Shown: positions 21,060 through 32,528 of the stretch, piece by piece | Layout of the letters: every line of letters begins with the position of its first letter | How positions within the stretch are numbered: the stretch's first letter is position 1 | Source of the DNA: Aporrectodea caliginosa | Taxonomy: Eukaryota > Annelida > Clitellata > Crassiclitellata > Lumbricidae | Reading direction: 5' to 3' | Length of the DNA stretch: 64,000 nt | Assembly (NCBI GenBank): GCA_020284085.1 | Contig: JACEVL010000694.1 | Location: 21,001 to 85,000 of the forward strand | Program-made: the position numbers and the translations under genes | The notes under the pieces: generated by a model | The model's input: only the letters and a program-made list of their open reading frames with translations | Database searches by the model: none | Told to the model about the DNA's origin: nothing

Positions 21060-22320
21060 TATTGATAACTTGTCTCAGTAAATCTGACCGAACCTGATCA
21101 CTTTGCCTGTCTATTGATTCTGTTTTGACTGAGCGCCTGTGAATAAGCTCGTGTCAGGGACTGAATAACGGTTTGTTCTGTGGTTTGAAGGGTTTGCATG
21201 CACATCTGTTTTATCCGTCTCCTGATGTTTTGACAATATTTTGACCTTTTATACCTGTTTAACGATTTTGTTTTGACTGAGCTCCTATTAATAAACTCTT
21301 CCCCGCGACTTAGTTTAATTTGGGCGCTGTATGGATCTCGAGATAATGTTTATTTTTGTAAGGTGGATTCAAGTTCAACGGCTTTGAAAGCCCTAAGATG
21401 ACGCTAGACACGGGAAAAAAGATTGTTTCGTTAAACACCTCTTTAAAACCTGTAACTGATGTTATTTATACGCCAAACGTAAATTTTATTCAACTGAATG
21501 ACAACTGAGATTTTGACAACGTAGGATTGAAAAGTAGCGATTGTAGAGCAAACTGAATTAAACTGGCGATAACGTGAATCTAATGAATTTATAAGATCAA
21601 TCAAAGTCGTTTTAAACGTGTCAAAGGAGAACATCGCATTGTTCAACGTTCAACGCCATCTAGCGACTCCCTGAACCGCTGCCGTTGATCCTAACTTACC
21701 TCACACGATTCTCGGACACGATATTGATAAAATGTCCAATATGACAAGAATGTTTTTATAATTTATTTCTTATGGTAATTTAATTAGCGACACTCCATTA
21801 GAATGAGAGGCGTCTCCATGCCAGCCATAGCGATTTAAAAGTAATTAAAAACAGATACATGTGGTTTGTTTAGAAACCCTAATGTTTAGAAACCCTAATG
21901 TTTCAGTTTGCAGTCTTCCCACGCTAACCATTACACCATAGGTCACCCTGGTCACAACGTAAATCAGATGTCAATACCCCACAATAATCGAATGGCACCC
22001 AACTGGTAGATTCGGAGGATAGTATCGATTGTTTTAGGGCAAGCGTTGTGGATTCCAGGTCCGTTTACATCGATTTCACTTCACTCTACACTTGACTCAC
22101 TTCATTTTTTAAGCGATCAAACTATGGTGGTGGTTTTTCTGTTTAACGACCTGCTGTGCCGTAACAAAGACCATTAGCGTCGCCCTCCTCCTTATTCCAG
22201 TCTTGGGACTGGCAGTGGCTGGCACTAAGCACGTTTGTGCAATGCACGGACGTCCAGTGGCGGAGTTCGATCTAACGATCAAGCCGTTAAATAATTCGTA
22301 ATGCGATATCATTTGGACAC
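21060..22320. repeat. LINE tails, modules B, D, C and H
   Basis: A pair of LINE-tail copies (21108-21170 and 21250-21345) and H/B (21370-21480) repeats the layout at 16727-17000. B on minus is at 21590-21660, D at 21715-21850, H-like at 22020-22070, C at 22140-22270 (AGCGTCGCCCTCCTCC). No gene. Confidence 0.5.
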
Positions 22321-23390
22321 CTTAAAAACGTCTTTAATTTACAGCATAAAGGTGTCAGATTTGTATCTACCTAACTAAAATTATGTAGAGATTATTAATA
22401 AATAGTGTAAATATTATCTGAAAATACTCTCTGCAGGTAATAAGTGTAACTACATAACTTAGATAACGGCAATAAATATTGACTAATGCGGCTGGATAAC
22501 GGTTGCTGGAGTAGAACATCATAACTTGCTTCAGAATAATGGTCTATGATTATAGCAATTTAATTGGTTTGTTTATGGTGATAAATGTATGGGTTTCTAA
22601 TTTGAATGTGTTTTTTTATTGGATGGAACTGATGCTTAACAATGTTTTTAATATTCTTGGTCTTTAGTTATTACTTAAAACTAGTTTGGAAATATTTATG
22701 TAAAGGATTCATTTTGAGTTAATTGTAATTGATAAAATCAACATTTAATAATATTGATGCATTGATTGTCATGTTGATATTGATTATTGAATCTGTTTGT
22801 ACTATTCCTGATGGACTAAGAATATTGAACATTGATTGATTGTAAATGTAAAATTGATAGACTGATGTTAATTTAGAGAGATAGATGTGATGCTCTGCAA
22901 ATATTGTAATTAAGAATAAGAATTAGATTAAAATTGAATAAGAAAACAGTTATTAATAGATCCTATATGGCCGCCAAAAAAATTAATGAAAAGCCTGTAC
23001 GGCTAGAAGATTAATTTTGTTTCTTTTAATATCAAAAAAAGAAGGGAAAAAGGAGAAAAAGAACAACCACCTGTCAAATTTCATCGTTGCAATTTCCTGT
23101 CAGAAAAGAAGCAAAGACAAGAAAAGAGAAAGAATTCTGATGAAAAACACTATTCGAAAATGAACTTAAATATGTCAAAAACTTTAAAGTCGTCAATATC
23201 CTATCAGAAATAGAATCCAAGACGGAAAAAGATAAAGAAAACTGGTGAAAACACTAAACGAAAATGAACTGAAATGCATCAAAAACTTTAAAGACGTCAA
23301 CGGCCTTTGTTGCTAAAAGATGTCATTAAACATTGGATAAATAAATAAATACCTAACGATCTAATAGTATAGCTACTGATTGGTAGTAGT
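22321..23390. other. AT-rich unassigned stretch with a two-copy tandem repeat
   Basis: No family recognised. A ~105-bp unit is present twice in tandem at about 23090-23195 and 23196-23300; both contain CGAAAATGAACT and CAAAAACTTTAAAG. The second unit runs into H (23293-23335). Confidence 0.45.
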
Positions 23391-23700
23391 AGTTTCAGTT
23401 AAAAGACACTGTGCGATAACAAAGATCAATATTATTATAGGCTTAACTCACTTCATTTATTGTTAGCGATGTAAAGATGCGGCGCTTCGAGCAAATTTAT
23501 ATTGTCAGTCGGAGACCTATTAAAGGTGTCCAAAAGGCATCGCAATATGAATGATCTAACGGCATCCAGCGACCTGCTGAGGCATTTAAGTCGACCCTGT
23601 TTACGCGGATTAAAGAGGGTCATTGCCTTTTCGAGGGTCTAAAGAGGCGCTACATAAGTGGCGGATACATTTCTTAACTGAAGGTTTCCTATCAGAATAC
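23391..23700. repeat. C-like fragment and module B (minus)
   Basis: A truncated C start (AGACACTGTGCGATAACAAAG) is at 23400-23425 and B on minus at 23510-23580 (ATTAAAGGTGTCC). Confidence 0.5.
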
Positions 23701-23704
23701 AAAG

Positions 23705-24125
23705 GTCATACATACATGCATTCATATGCAAGTACGTGCGCACACATACATACGAACGCACAGACGTACAAACAGATATACATACACATATAATTATATG
23801 GATAAACATATGCATATAGAGAAACACATGCATACAGACATATGCATACATTCATTGAAAGATGCACGCATATGCAGATGTATACATAGATGCACTCACA
23901 TACATACATACATACACACGCATACACAAATGCGTACATACACACATACATGTATGCATACAAACATACATTCATATGCAGATACATAAATCAAGATGCA
24001 TACATGCATACATATACACATACGTAGGCTACCCACACATACACGCAAACATACAGACACGTGCATACAAACACAGATACACATGCAGATGACAGCATAT
24101 ACAGTAGCTATTTACCTTACCTCAT
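23705..24125. repeat. (CATA)n-type microsatellite
   Basis: An imperfect tetranucleotide array of CATA/CACA units with ATG interruptions. The overlapping Cys/Tyr/Met- and Thr/His-rich frames on both strands are products of the repeat and are not genes. Confidence 0.85.
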
Positions 24126-24145
24126 ACACACGTATACATAGCTTG

Positions 24146-24440
24146 TTACCTTGTGCTGTCAGTTCCTTGAACTCTAGCGACCATCATGATCAAGCCTCTC
24201 CATTTCCTTCTGTCCGCCGTCGCATCTCTCAGTTCTGCCAAATTCATTCCAGTTGTTTCATGTATTTCGTCCATCCACTTTTTCCTTGGTCGTCCTTGTT
24301 TTCTCCTTCCCTCTCCATATGCTAACATCATTTTCTTTTCCAATCCATCTGATCGCATGACATGACCAAAGAACCTCAACTTTGCTCTTAGCACTGTTTG
24401 TTGTAGTGTCTCTTCCTTCTCAATTTCCGATGCTCATGCG
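24146..24440 (-). pseudogene. LINE C-terminal fragment (GRPRKKW type)
   Basis: The minus frame reads LRAKLRFFGHVMRSDG, GRRKQGRPRKKWMDEI, and DRRKWRGLI, ending at 24146. Fragments of this type (FGH..R, a basic G+PRKRW, R..WR) form the extreme C-terminus of one group of endonuclease-type LINEs. The RT is absent. It is related in motif order to 26677-27185 but is a different family. Confidence 0.75.
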
Positions 24441-24504
24441 CACCCAATCGTTGATCCAAGGCCGTTTACGTATAGTATTACATAGAAACATAAAATCATC
24501 TATC

Positions 24505-24660
24505 TACTAAAGGTGGGCTGCGATTAAAAATTTTAATCTAAATTAATCGGACGATTAAAATTTTTAACAACGCGAATAATTTTTACGCATGTCACAATAG
24601 ATAACAAGTACAACTACGTATGTTTCCTTCAGGTCGCGGTGAAGTCACAATCGCTTAGCG
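24505..24660 (+). mobile_element. hAT-like MITE, left part only
   Basis: AAAGGTGGGCTGCGATTAAA, AATTAATCGGACGATTAAA and GCATGTCACAATAGATAACA align with the left half of the element at 35778-36160. The right inverted end is missing; the sequence departs near GAAGTCACAATCGC. Confidence 0.6.
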
Positions 24661-25135
24661 ACCTTGACCACCAAGCTAGGCATTCTAAATATACATGTAG
24701 ATATCGATATTTACTTTTGTGTAGCCTATCACGGCTGAAGTTGTACTGTGAAATGAAGCTTGCATGACGTCAGCCAGCGCTCATTAACATAATTGGTGAC
24801 GTGTCCACGCAATACGCGTCGATGATGATGTACATTTCTCCATGATGACGTCAGTCAACGCTCATTTTGGCTAGCTTAAGGTCCAAGGCCGTTTTGATTC
24901 GGCAGCATCACCATATATGGTAGATGCTCGCTGTTGTGATATATTTATATTATAATATACATCTCTATGGGTGACACCATGAGTTACCGCACTGGGTGAC
25001 ACCAACCCTGGTGACGACACCGCAACGCTGATTATCTATGTATGTACACCAAAGTGCGGATATGCAATTGGTTTTATTAAAGAATATACTTACTTACTTA
25101 CTTACTTACTTACTCTCTAATGACTTAAATATTTT
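24661..25135. other. Spacer with paired CRE-like sites
   Basis: Two TGACGTCA palindromes (24765-24772 and 24846-24853), each followed by CAGC/TCAACGCTCATT, plus TGACGTG at 24797-24803. They look like a short duplicated segment. A (CTTA)n run is at 25084-25115. The stretch GGGTGACACCATGAGTTACC at 24970-25030 recurs at 60540-60600. Confidence 0.45.
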
Positions 25136-25420
25136 TAATTGGAATATAAGTTGAAGATCGACGTCATTGGCCTTAATGGCCGCCGGATGTCGCTAAACAA
25201 TTAATGATAATAATAGTGGTCGTCTAAGACACCATTGAAACGCTATCTTCTGACGCTATAAATACAGCTAATGCGTTTAATCGCCAGAGTCTGCAGTCTG
25301 CCGACATGTAGTGTAATGTTGACGCTAGCGGCCCTTAGCGGCCACAAATGATGATGAACAAGAAAACTGTCTACCATTGGCCATTGGATTGTGGCGCTTA
25401 ATAAATGCGTAATATTAATA
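25136..25420 (+). repeat. Module B, long form, with SINE-4 end
   Basis: Left arm TAATTGGAATATAAGTTGAAG, H (25158-25200), B body (GTGGTCGTCTAAGACACC, GACGCTATAAATACAGC), H-derived stretch at 25310-25360, then GTGGCGCTTAATAAATGCG at 25392-25410. Among the fullest B copies in the window. Confidence 0.65.
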
Positions 25421-25590
25421 ATTGTAGTAGTAAAACTATTAAATAATAATATTAGGACGGAATTAGAATGTAATCAGGGTTGAGTGTGAGTTGATTCTTG
25501 AATGGTAGGCTACCGGTATTTGAAACGGATTTAATTAGAATGTTTCTCGAATGGTGTTAAGATATATAATGTAGAATATTTAGACTTGAT

Positions 25591-25987
25591 CTATGAATGG
25601 TTTAGGGTAAAAAAATCAAGATAGAACGGGAAGCTACTACTCGATCTGAGCTTCATTCCGTCGGTTCCTGTGACCTCAATCTCCTGAGGCGACTTCTGGA
25701 AGCGCTTGGCTCGTCTCTCTGCGTCACGGATGGCCGACTGACGCTGCTTCTTGACGGTTCGGACGTTGCTGGACATCTGGTCAGCCGCCGCCTTGTCCAG
25801 ACAGATGACCACGGTCATTCGAGGATTGTGAATTTCAGCGACGTCTAGCGGCGTGTTGAAGTTGTTGTCGAGTGACCAGATGTTGACTACGAATGCGACG
25901 AGAAATACCACGCAGCCCACGTGACCATTTCCAGCCGAATGATGTAGCGCCGTTCGACCGAGGTAATCGCAACGATTAAAAGAGGCG
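25591..25987 (-). pseudogene. Ankyrin gene exon 2 copy x (USH1G/ANKS4B-like)
   Basis: After a pyrimidine-rich acceptor ending CTAG (25991-25988) the frame reads NRCDYLGRTALHHSAGNGHV, FLVAF, NIWSLDNNFNTPLDVA, CLDKAAADQ, then a basic stretch IRDAERRAKRFQ. USH1G and ANKS4B have the same succession: CD..G.T.LH..A..GH, NIW.LDN...TPLD.A, then an AERR coiled region after the last repeat. The exon begins in the phase that fits exon 1 (gg|c), giving EKGAS across the join. The frame stays open to 25591, but no exon 1 lies within reach on the 3' side of the plus strand. Confidence 0.75.
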
Positions 25988-26079
25988 CTAGAAAAACAAT
26001 TGAATTAATAAACCTGACGTTGTGCAAATTTTAAAGGAGAACTATGCAGGCGTTTCACCGTTTACACCGCAATGAAACT

Positions 26080-26665
26080 AGGGTCTATAGCACTGTAGTC
26101 TGTATTAGAACTAGGTTAATTTATATAGCGCACATTTGAAACCTATCGTTCATGGGAAACTAAACATTCATACATCAGACAGACATACAGTCTCAGACAG
26201 ACAGACAGATATACATACATACAGCTAGACAGACAGACAGACAGACATACATACATACAGCTAGACAGACAGACAGACATACATACATACAGCTAGACAG
26301 ACAGACAGGCATACATGCATATATACAGACGGACAGACAGACAGACAGACGGATGGATGGACAGACATACAGAGACGGAAGCATTAATGAAGACAAATAG
26401 AAGCACCAATCCTCTGACACCGATTCTGACCTCATATTACCTGTCTATCACTTTTGCTTTGACTGAGCGCCTGTGAATGAGGTTGACCCCGCAATCGAAC
26501 TTATCATGGCGCTGTATAAATCTGGTGAGGCAAAGCGACGTCAACGGCCTTGTAAGCCGCAAGATGTCGCTGAACAATGGATGATGCTTTGGTCTCATTA
26601 GACACCGCTTTCAACAGAACATATAAATTCAGCGACTGCTCTTTTGCGCTATATTATGTCTTTTT
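26080..26665 (+). repeat. CAGA/CATA microsatellite, LINE tail, H and B
   Basis: Lead-in ACTAGGTTAATTTATATAGC, microsatellite 26180-26370 in which a CAGACATACATACAGCTAGA-like unit is repeated, LINE tail at 26440-26530 (TTTGACTGAGCGCCTGTGA, GCGCTGTATAAATCTGG), H 26538-26575, B to about 26655. Same series as at 13540 and 61800. Confidence 0.65.
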
Positions 26666-27196
26666 AGATACTTGTAGATCTGATGAAACTGTGGAAAAGC
26701 CATAACATAAAAATTAACACAAAGATTAAATTAATGAGGACACTTATATGGCCAGTGATGATGTATGGCTGCGAGAGCTGGACAATCAAAAAGAGGGATG
26801 AGGAGAGAATAAAAGCATTTGAAATGAAATGCATACGAAAAATACTGGGTATATCATGGATAGAGAAAAACAACAAATGAATGGGTGTTAGAGACGGCGG
26901 GAGTGGAAAGGAATTTACTGGAATCAATCAAAAGCAGAAAGATGTCTTACTTTGGGCATATAATGAGGAAACAAGGTGAATGTCTAGAGAAAGAAATTAT
27001 GCAAGGAACGGTACCGGGAGCAAGAGCAAGAGGGAAACCAAGGAAGAGATGGATGGACAATGTGGGCGAATGGTTCGAATTATCAACGGAAAGGTTGCTG
27101 CGAGAAACCGAGAGCAGGAGAGGATGGAGAAGAATCGTCTACAATGCGACCAACCCTCGTATCGAGGACGGTTGAAGAGAGAGAGAGATACTTGTA
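26666..27196 (+). pseudogene. LINE C-terminal fragment with 11-bp target duplication
   Basis: The element 26677-27185 is flanked by AGATACTTGTA at 26666-26676 and 27186-27196. The frame reads NTKIKLMRTLIWPVMMYGCE, IKAFEMKCIRKILGISW, shifts by one base near 26874, and resumes NEWVLETAGVERNLL, YFGHIMRKQGE, GKPRKRWMDN, GWRRIVYNATNPRIEDG. This is the RT thumb and C-terminus of an endonuclease-type LINE; the 5' part is truncated. It landed next to module B. Confidence 0.85.
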
Positions 27197-27199
27197 ATA

Positions 27200-27760
27200 T
27201 GATGTAGGATCGGTGAGAACTGCGTTTTCAAAATAATTCCACACCTGTTTTAAGCGTGATGTTCGCTCTATAACAAAAAGCTGGAAACCAGTGACGTTAT
27301 TAACACCGCCACTGTTTGCTTCCTGACAGTGCCAGTCCCAAGCCTGGATAAAGGAGGAGGGCGACGCTAATGGTCTTTGTTACCACTTACCACACAGTGG
27401 TCGTTAAACAGTAAACAAAAAGGTGCAGTTATTGTAATCGAGCTGTAAATATGCCAAAGAATAATCTTTGTCGGCGGAAACGGACTATGCTGTCATAAGC
27501 TGCCGTTAAACTGAGTATCCATCCATCCGTACAGTTATTGTAAGAAAAGTTGCGCTCAATTTTAAGTGATCACATGCATCGGTCATTTTCTAGGTAAGAG
27601 CGAAAGAAGTTCTCTATTAGCTGTACTGCGCCATAGGAACGGTGTGAAATGTTCAAACTAATTCCTGTCGACGTCAACCGCCTTTGTTGTCATAATAATA
27701 ATTATTATGTTGTTCAACTCTGAATCCATTATCGCTTCAGACTTTACTGGTTCGAAATGC
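27200..27760 (-). repeat. Modules C, A and long-form A
   Basis: C on minus at 27310-27410 (GAGGAGGGCGACGCTAATGG), A on minus at 27432-27520, long-form A at about 27575-27740 where the H loop carries an inserted AATAATAATTATTA. Confidence 0.6.
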
Positions 27761-28320
27761 TTATTCGTCGGTGCCTTTTTCACTCTTGCGGAAAACTGGA
27801 CGAAGATGCTAACCCGTCATCGATGCTTTCATTATGCATCTATGCATGCCTGTATGTAGTATGTTCGCGGAAATATTAGCATGCAAAGGTAAGAAAGGTA
27901 ATTTATAACGGTAAAGACGAAGGTAACACAAAGGAAAGAAAGGTTAACTGATAAAGTGTCTTAAAGGGATTGAGTTAACACAAAGCTAAAAATGGTGAAC
28001 TATTTAGGACGCGCTATAGTAAATGTCTTCATACATACATAAATACCTGTATGCGAACATACTACAAACAGGCATGCATAGATACATACGTGCATACGTA
28101 GAAACATACATAATTATATACATACGTAGATACATACATAATTATATACATACGTAGATACATACATACATACCTACACTCAAACTTACACGTATGCTGT
28201 ACCCTTATTTATCTCTGGTGTTGCTAAATGGTTTTGGCATCAACATACATCACGCGACTGCAAAGATTGACAATTCTTCAATAGCTCTCGTTTCATATTA
28301 TAGAAGGAGTTCGTTACTGT
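27760..28320. repeat. Spacer with ATACATACGTAG minisatellite
   Basis: Between about 28030 and 28180 a ~26-30-bp unit (ATACATACGTAGATACATAC) is repeated with ATAATTATAT interruptions. An AAGGTAA-like purine stretch lies at 27890-27960. No gene. Confidence 0.55.
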
Positions 28321-28329
28321 GCGCACACA

Positions 28330-28690
28330 GGACCGACTTTTAGTCGCTTAACATAGAGCATATCGAGATTCTTCAAATTGGGGAGTTTGTGTATCGTTTT
28401 GAACACGGACTGCTTTCTGCGGTTTTTAGGATTTTCTTCATCGTGGTCCCGAAATACACTCCCAATTCACAAGAAATGCAAATTCCCACCACCCCAGTTA
28501 TGCTCATTCGAAGACACGTTTATTCCCCGTTATATCTACTGGTTCCGCAATTTTTGAATAAATTACCTTTGGACATTCGTCTAGCGACTAATCTTCAGAT
28601 GTTTAAGAAAATGTTACGCTCCTTTCTAATCTATGGATGTAAGATTTACGTTGCTAGTTTGGAAATTCAGTTTGTTAGTTAAGGAATTAA
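28330..28690 (+). pseudogene. LINE RT C-terminal fragment
   Basis: The frame from about 28345 reads HIEILQIGEFVYRFEHGLL, then VFRIFFIVVP, PVMLIRRHVYSPL, PQFLNKLPLDIRLATN and FKKMLRSFLI. The pattern (EFVYRF...LLP..F..FF, then a FWN.LP-like FLNKLP, then FKK.LK..L) is a LINE RT C-terminus of another family from those at 17.0 and 29.6 kb. The W of the WN motif is L here. Confidence 0.65.
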
Positions 28691-29600
28691 CATTTCGATC
28701 GAGATGCAACACGTTCTCTATTCTTTATCATAACGGAATAGTTTCTGTTACCCTTCGCTGTTAATCTGCTATTAAAGGCGTATAAGGAATATGAATAATA
28801 ATTATTTAGAGTAAGAAATGATATGATCCATAATTATAAAAACGACTGCTTCGTAACGAGTCAATTCCAGGCTTCTCTGTGGACTAATTCATATTTCGTG
28901 ATGTATTTACTAGAGCGCCGGTTTCTAAATCAGAAGGCATCCACCGATGGCGCACCAAGAGCAATTCGTAATGGGGAGGGGGAATTCAACATGAAGATGA
29001 TCAGTCCCCTAAGACACAGAGGCAGGATATATGGTCGATAAGCACTATGAAATTGAGCTGTGTTATGCCACACGAACTGTAATAAGTACTCAAAACAATC
29101 TCTGCCGACATCAACGACCTTTGTTGCCTTATTAAGATGTCGTTAAACTCTGGATCCTTTCCTAATTAGAAAAAAGCCTTACGCTGACAATAAAACTAAC
29201 ATTAGCGACTGAGCAGACCGAACCGAAACAGGGTGGCAGTTAGCACGCTGATATCTGTAATCTTCACTAACGAGCGCCCCAGTTTTGACGTAAAACGGAG
29301 GTTAATTCATATATTATTATATTAATTAACTTAATACCCATTCAGTATGTCCACAAAAACACGATGTAATCCAGATGGGTTGCTGAAAACGTAGTATGAA
29401 ATATTATCCACAGTAACTGTTTTAGTTGAACCTTGCCGATTCCAAGATCGTTCACGTCAAAGATTTTAACAGGGAGGAAGATGACTTACTGAAACAAAAT
29501 TGGCTCACGCAGTGCGATTGTAGGGCGCGTGATGCATTCTGGTCTATCCAGAGGTGAAACAACGAACAGTTTCTATCTCCGCAATGTTAAAATCCATCAT
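28691..29600. repeat. Spacer with one long-form module A
   Basis: Long-form A on minus lies at 29046-29154 (GAGCTGTGTTATGCCACACG to GTCGTTAAACTCTGGATCC). Nothing else recognised; a short H-like stretch (GTTGAACCTTGCCGATTCC) is at 29430-29460. Confidence 0.45.
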
Positions 29601-29605
29601 CTTTT

Positions 29606-30505
29606 TAATGTAATGTAATGTAATGTAACAAAACATTTATAAAGCGCCACTTAAGAGTTTCTCAGAAGCGCTCAACAAGTGGCCATCAAACAGCTGAAAA
29701 ATTGCGTCTTTAAGAGTTTAGAGAAAACCATATAGCCGCGTGCAGCACGCACAGACGGCGGAAGAGCGTTCCAGATCCGTGGCGCCGCAATCGAGAAGTC
29801 CTGACGAGCACAGGTGGTGGTTCAAAACGACGGTATCATCAAGTCATTTCGCGAGGCAGACCGGAGAGCCTGCCGACCAGTTTGAGTGCCAACTGGAAGG
29901 CACAGTTCAGCAATGTAGTCCGGAGCAGTACCAGTCGTAGCCTTCCAAACCAGCGTAGCAATTTTGAATTGCATACGATCAGCAACTGGAAGCCAGTGCA
30001 GCTCACGTCGCATGTAGTCAGATAATATTATGTGTGAATATCTCGGTAGATCAGCCAGCAGTCTAGCTGCTGCATTCTGAACGAGCTGAAGTTGATGAAG
30101 ACGGAACTCAGGGAGGCCCAGGAGGACCCCATTACAGTAGTCAAGACGTTTGAGGACGAAGGAGTGTATTAGCACAGCCGCAGCGCTTAGTGACAGCGTT
30201 CTCCGTATAACTCGGATCTGCCTGAGCTCATAATAGCTAATCCTTGAGATATGTGACACATGATCAGCCATCGTAAGCCCACCATCAAGAAGCACCCCAA
30301 GGTCCCTCACCACATTACAGGACTGTCCAGTAAGGAATGCCGATGCAAGAGCATTTTTATCGATCCTACAACGTGCACGTGTTGTACCGAACCATATAAA
30401 CTGTGACTTGCTCGGGTTGAGTCTAAGACGATTGGCAGACATCCAGTCATGCACCATCGCAAGGGCACAATGCATTTTTAGACGAAAGTATCGTAATATC
30501 AAAAT
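29606..30505 (-). pseudogene. CR1/L2-like LINE, RT second half to 3' end
   Basis: The frame starts just past the expected YADD box and reads VHDWMSANRLRLNPSKSQF, RDLGVLLDGGLTMADHV, LDYCNGVLLGLP, ELHWLPVADRMQFK, APDYIAELC. A one-base shift near 29825 moves it to DFSIAAPRIWNALPPSVRA and FSKLLKTQFF with a stop. The tail is short (AGTGGCGCTTTATAAATG) and ends in (TTACA)n at 29606-29632. Its catalytic core is missing through 5' truncation. It differs from 9449-10757 at many positions. Confidence 0.85.
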
Positions 30506-30514
30506 CATATACAA

Positions 30515-31200
30515 ATTTTATTGGTAGTAGGCCTACTTTATTGAAACTTTAGATATTTAGCCAGAAATTGACATCAGATTAAGTCTCAAACTTTCAGCAC
30601 GCCATACGGCATGGGTTATGGAAATTCCGTTTACAGCTAACGCCTTTGTACTTACAGTCGCTTACACCGCTATTGTATCACAATTTGTGGTAAGGTATAT
30701 GAAATGCATCGCACACAAAAGTATGACATACTAGGCGAAAACTAAGTTTGAAAAATGACACATAATTGGTCGATTAAAATGTCGAATTTTTAACTACAAC
30801 TTACTTACTTACTTGTGGCGAAGACTGGTTAGGCATTACCTTTATAATGCAGTGTAGCTTCGCTTGGGCAGCGGAAACGAAATTTCATGATTTTTTGCGC
30901 TGGCATTGCCACAGTTAAAGGCAGCACAATATCGCGGCATGTTACCTAACTTTCTACTTGGCTAAACTGCTTATTTTCTATTAAGGTCTTCGATTAAAAC
31001 GACTTTTAACTGATGGATTTTAACATTGCAGAGATAGGAACTTTGTATTGCATCACTCGGCCTCTTTCGCAGCTTTGTTATTTGTAGTTCGTCTTACTCC
31101 TTGTTAAAAGCTTTGGTTCACGTCGACCTCATCTTACTCTCAATCTGTGCACTAGTCTAAGAGTTGTCCATTCAGCAATAAAACGTGATTGACTAATTTA
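30515..31200. other. Unassigned stretch
   Basis: I see no reading frame with family features, no clear repeat in common with the rest of the window and no terminal inverted repeats. A short (CTTA) run is near 30800. Confidence 0.3.
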
Positions 31201-31420
31201 TAGCATCGATGGGAGACTTATTAAAGGTGTCTAAGTGGATCATTGCAGTTTGGAGGGCTTAGAAGCCTTAGAGCCATCTATCGACCAGAGTTCAATGTTT
31301 ATAAACTATGGGCCCCGATTTTACACAAATCTTTTGCTGAAGAGGAAGCCAATTGGAATAATTGCGCATAGGGGTTATAAGACGAATTTGCTCCCTTATT
31401 CTTCCCAATGATTCTGCCAA
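31200..31420 (-). repeat. Module B with truncated SINE-3b
   Basis: B on minus at 31215-31290 (ATTAAAGGTGTCTAAGTGG), followed by the SINE-3b inner body (AAGAGGAAGCCAATTGGAA, GCATAGGGGTTATAAGACG). Confidence 0.6.
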
Positions 31421-31655
31421 CGGGGATCTAGCTGCTCCTTTTGCTCCCACAGCCACCGCGTAGAGGCGGGCATTTTCCGTGAATCTCCCAAAGACATGGA
31501 ACGGGCTGCCCCTGGAGAATAGACTCATCCTCAGGGTCACCTCCTCTGCGCTCTACCAGTTGCTCAAGACTGTCTTTTCCGCTTGGTTTGCGTCGGGAGC
31601 GCCTCTGCGTAGAGTACTCAAGGGGGCGAAATATAAACTCCGACTGATTGATTGA
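31420..31655 (+). pseudogene. LINE C-terminus and 3' tail
   Basis: The plus frame gives AFSVNLPKTWNGLPLENR and ALYQLLKTVFSAW before the tail CGGGAGCGCCTCTGCGTAGA, GGGGGCGAAATATAAACTCC ending (TGAT)n. This is the 17015-17331 family, shorter and more diverged. Confidence 0.75.
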
Positions 31656-32108
31656 GTCTACTCTGTCGAAACTGAACGACACAGGGACACGGTTTCATTC
31701 AAAATTCACAATAATGTATTTTATGGGCAAAGCCCGGTCGAGCTGCAGGTAGAAAATCTACACCAAACAACCGAGAAAACTCGTTCACCAAGAACAGATC
31801 TAGAGTTAGGTAAGGACAAGAGAAAGACAATCAGATAATGATTAGTCTCGGGATAGAAATGTTCTGAAGTATTGTTGATGGCCAGAGTTCAATGTTGTCT
31901 AAGAATTGCGCATAAGGGCTGTAAGAAGAATTAGTTCCCTTGATCATCCCACTGACAGAGAGAGCACCCACTTTAGCTGCGTTGACGAGAAGCGTAAGTG
32001 GAACGGACATTTCCAAAGAAATTTTTACCATGGCGGGGATTTGAATCCCAGACGGACAATCCATCACTCTAACCACTGCACTATGGTGCACTCCAATACA
32101 TACCCATA
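31656..32108 (-). mobile_element. SINE-3b copy after unassigned spacer
   Basis: The head is at about 32095-32040 (reverse box B GGGGATTTGAATCCC) and the body extends to about 31880. Spacer 31656-31860 has a short open stretch (FKIHNNVFYGQSPVEL) that I cannot assign. Confidence 0.6.
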
Positions 32109-32192
32109 AAATTAAATGGCACCTAAATGGGTTGCTGACATCATAAATGAACCAGTATGATGTCAGCAACCCATTTAGGTGCCATTTAATTT
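32109..32192. repeat. Perfect 37-bp inverted repeat
   Basis: Arms 32109-32145 and 32156-32192 are exact reverse complements with a 10-base spacer. Each arm includes GGCACCTAAATGGGTTGCTG, the sequence that normally flanks SINE-3b heads, so the palindrome looks like a local fold-back copy of SINE-3b flank. Confidence 0.9.
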
Positions 32193-32528
32193 CGATTCGA
32201 TTTTACTGCAGATGCCTACGGATCTAGAGACATTATTACAACTGACGTATTTGTAACGTCCATCGAAGTCGTTTTAAAGGTGTATAAGGAGATCATGGCA
32301 TTGTCTAACGTTTAACGCAAACTCCTGAGCACTTGACGTCGAGCCTAGCTCAACTCACTAGATTTTCGGACACTATATTATTGTTGAAATGTCCATCATT
32401 TAATGACATGTATTATTATTATTATTTTGGAAGATAATTTATTTAGCGCCACTCCTTATCATCAGAGGCGTCTCTGCGCTGGCCATAACGAATTTACAGC
32501 CTTTGAGAACAGAAATATCATTCGTCAC
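32193..32528 (-). repeat. Modules B and D
   Basis: B on minus at 32255-32330 (TTTAAAGGTGTATAAGGAG), D at 32375-32525 with a TTATTATTATTATT insertion and AGAGGCGTCTCTGCGCTGG. The LINE below begins inside D, just after AGAAATATCATT. Confidence 0.55.

Noticed and set aside
14985..25987. A working ankyrin gene made of exon 1 copy b and exon 2 copy x
   Set aside because: Both are on minus, so exon 1 would have to lie to the right of exon 2; it lies to the left, and its donor is damaged.
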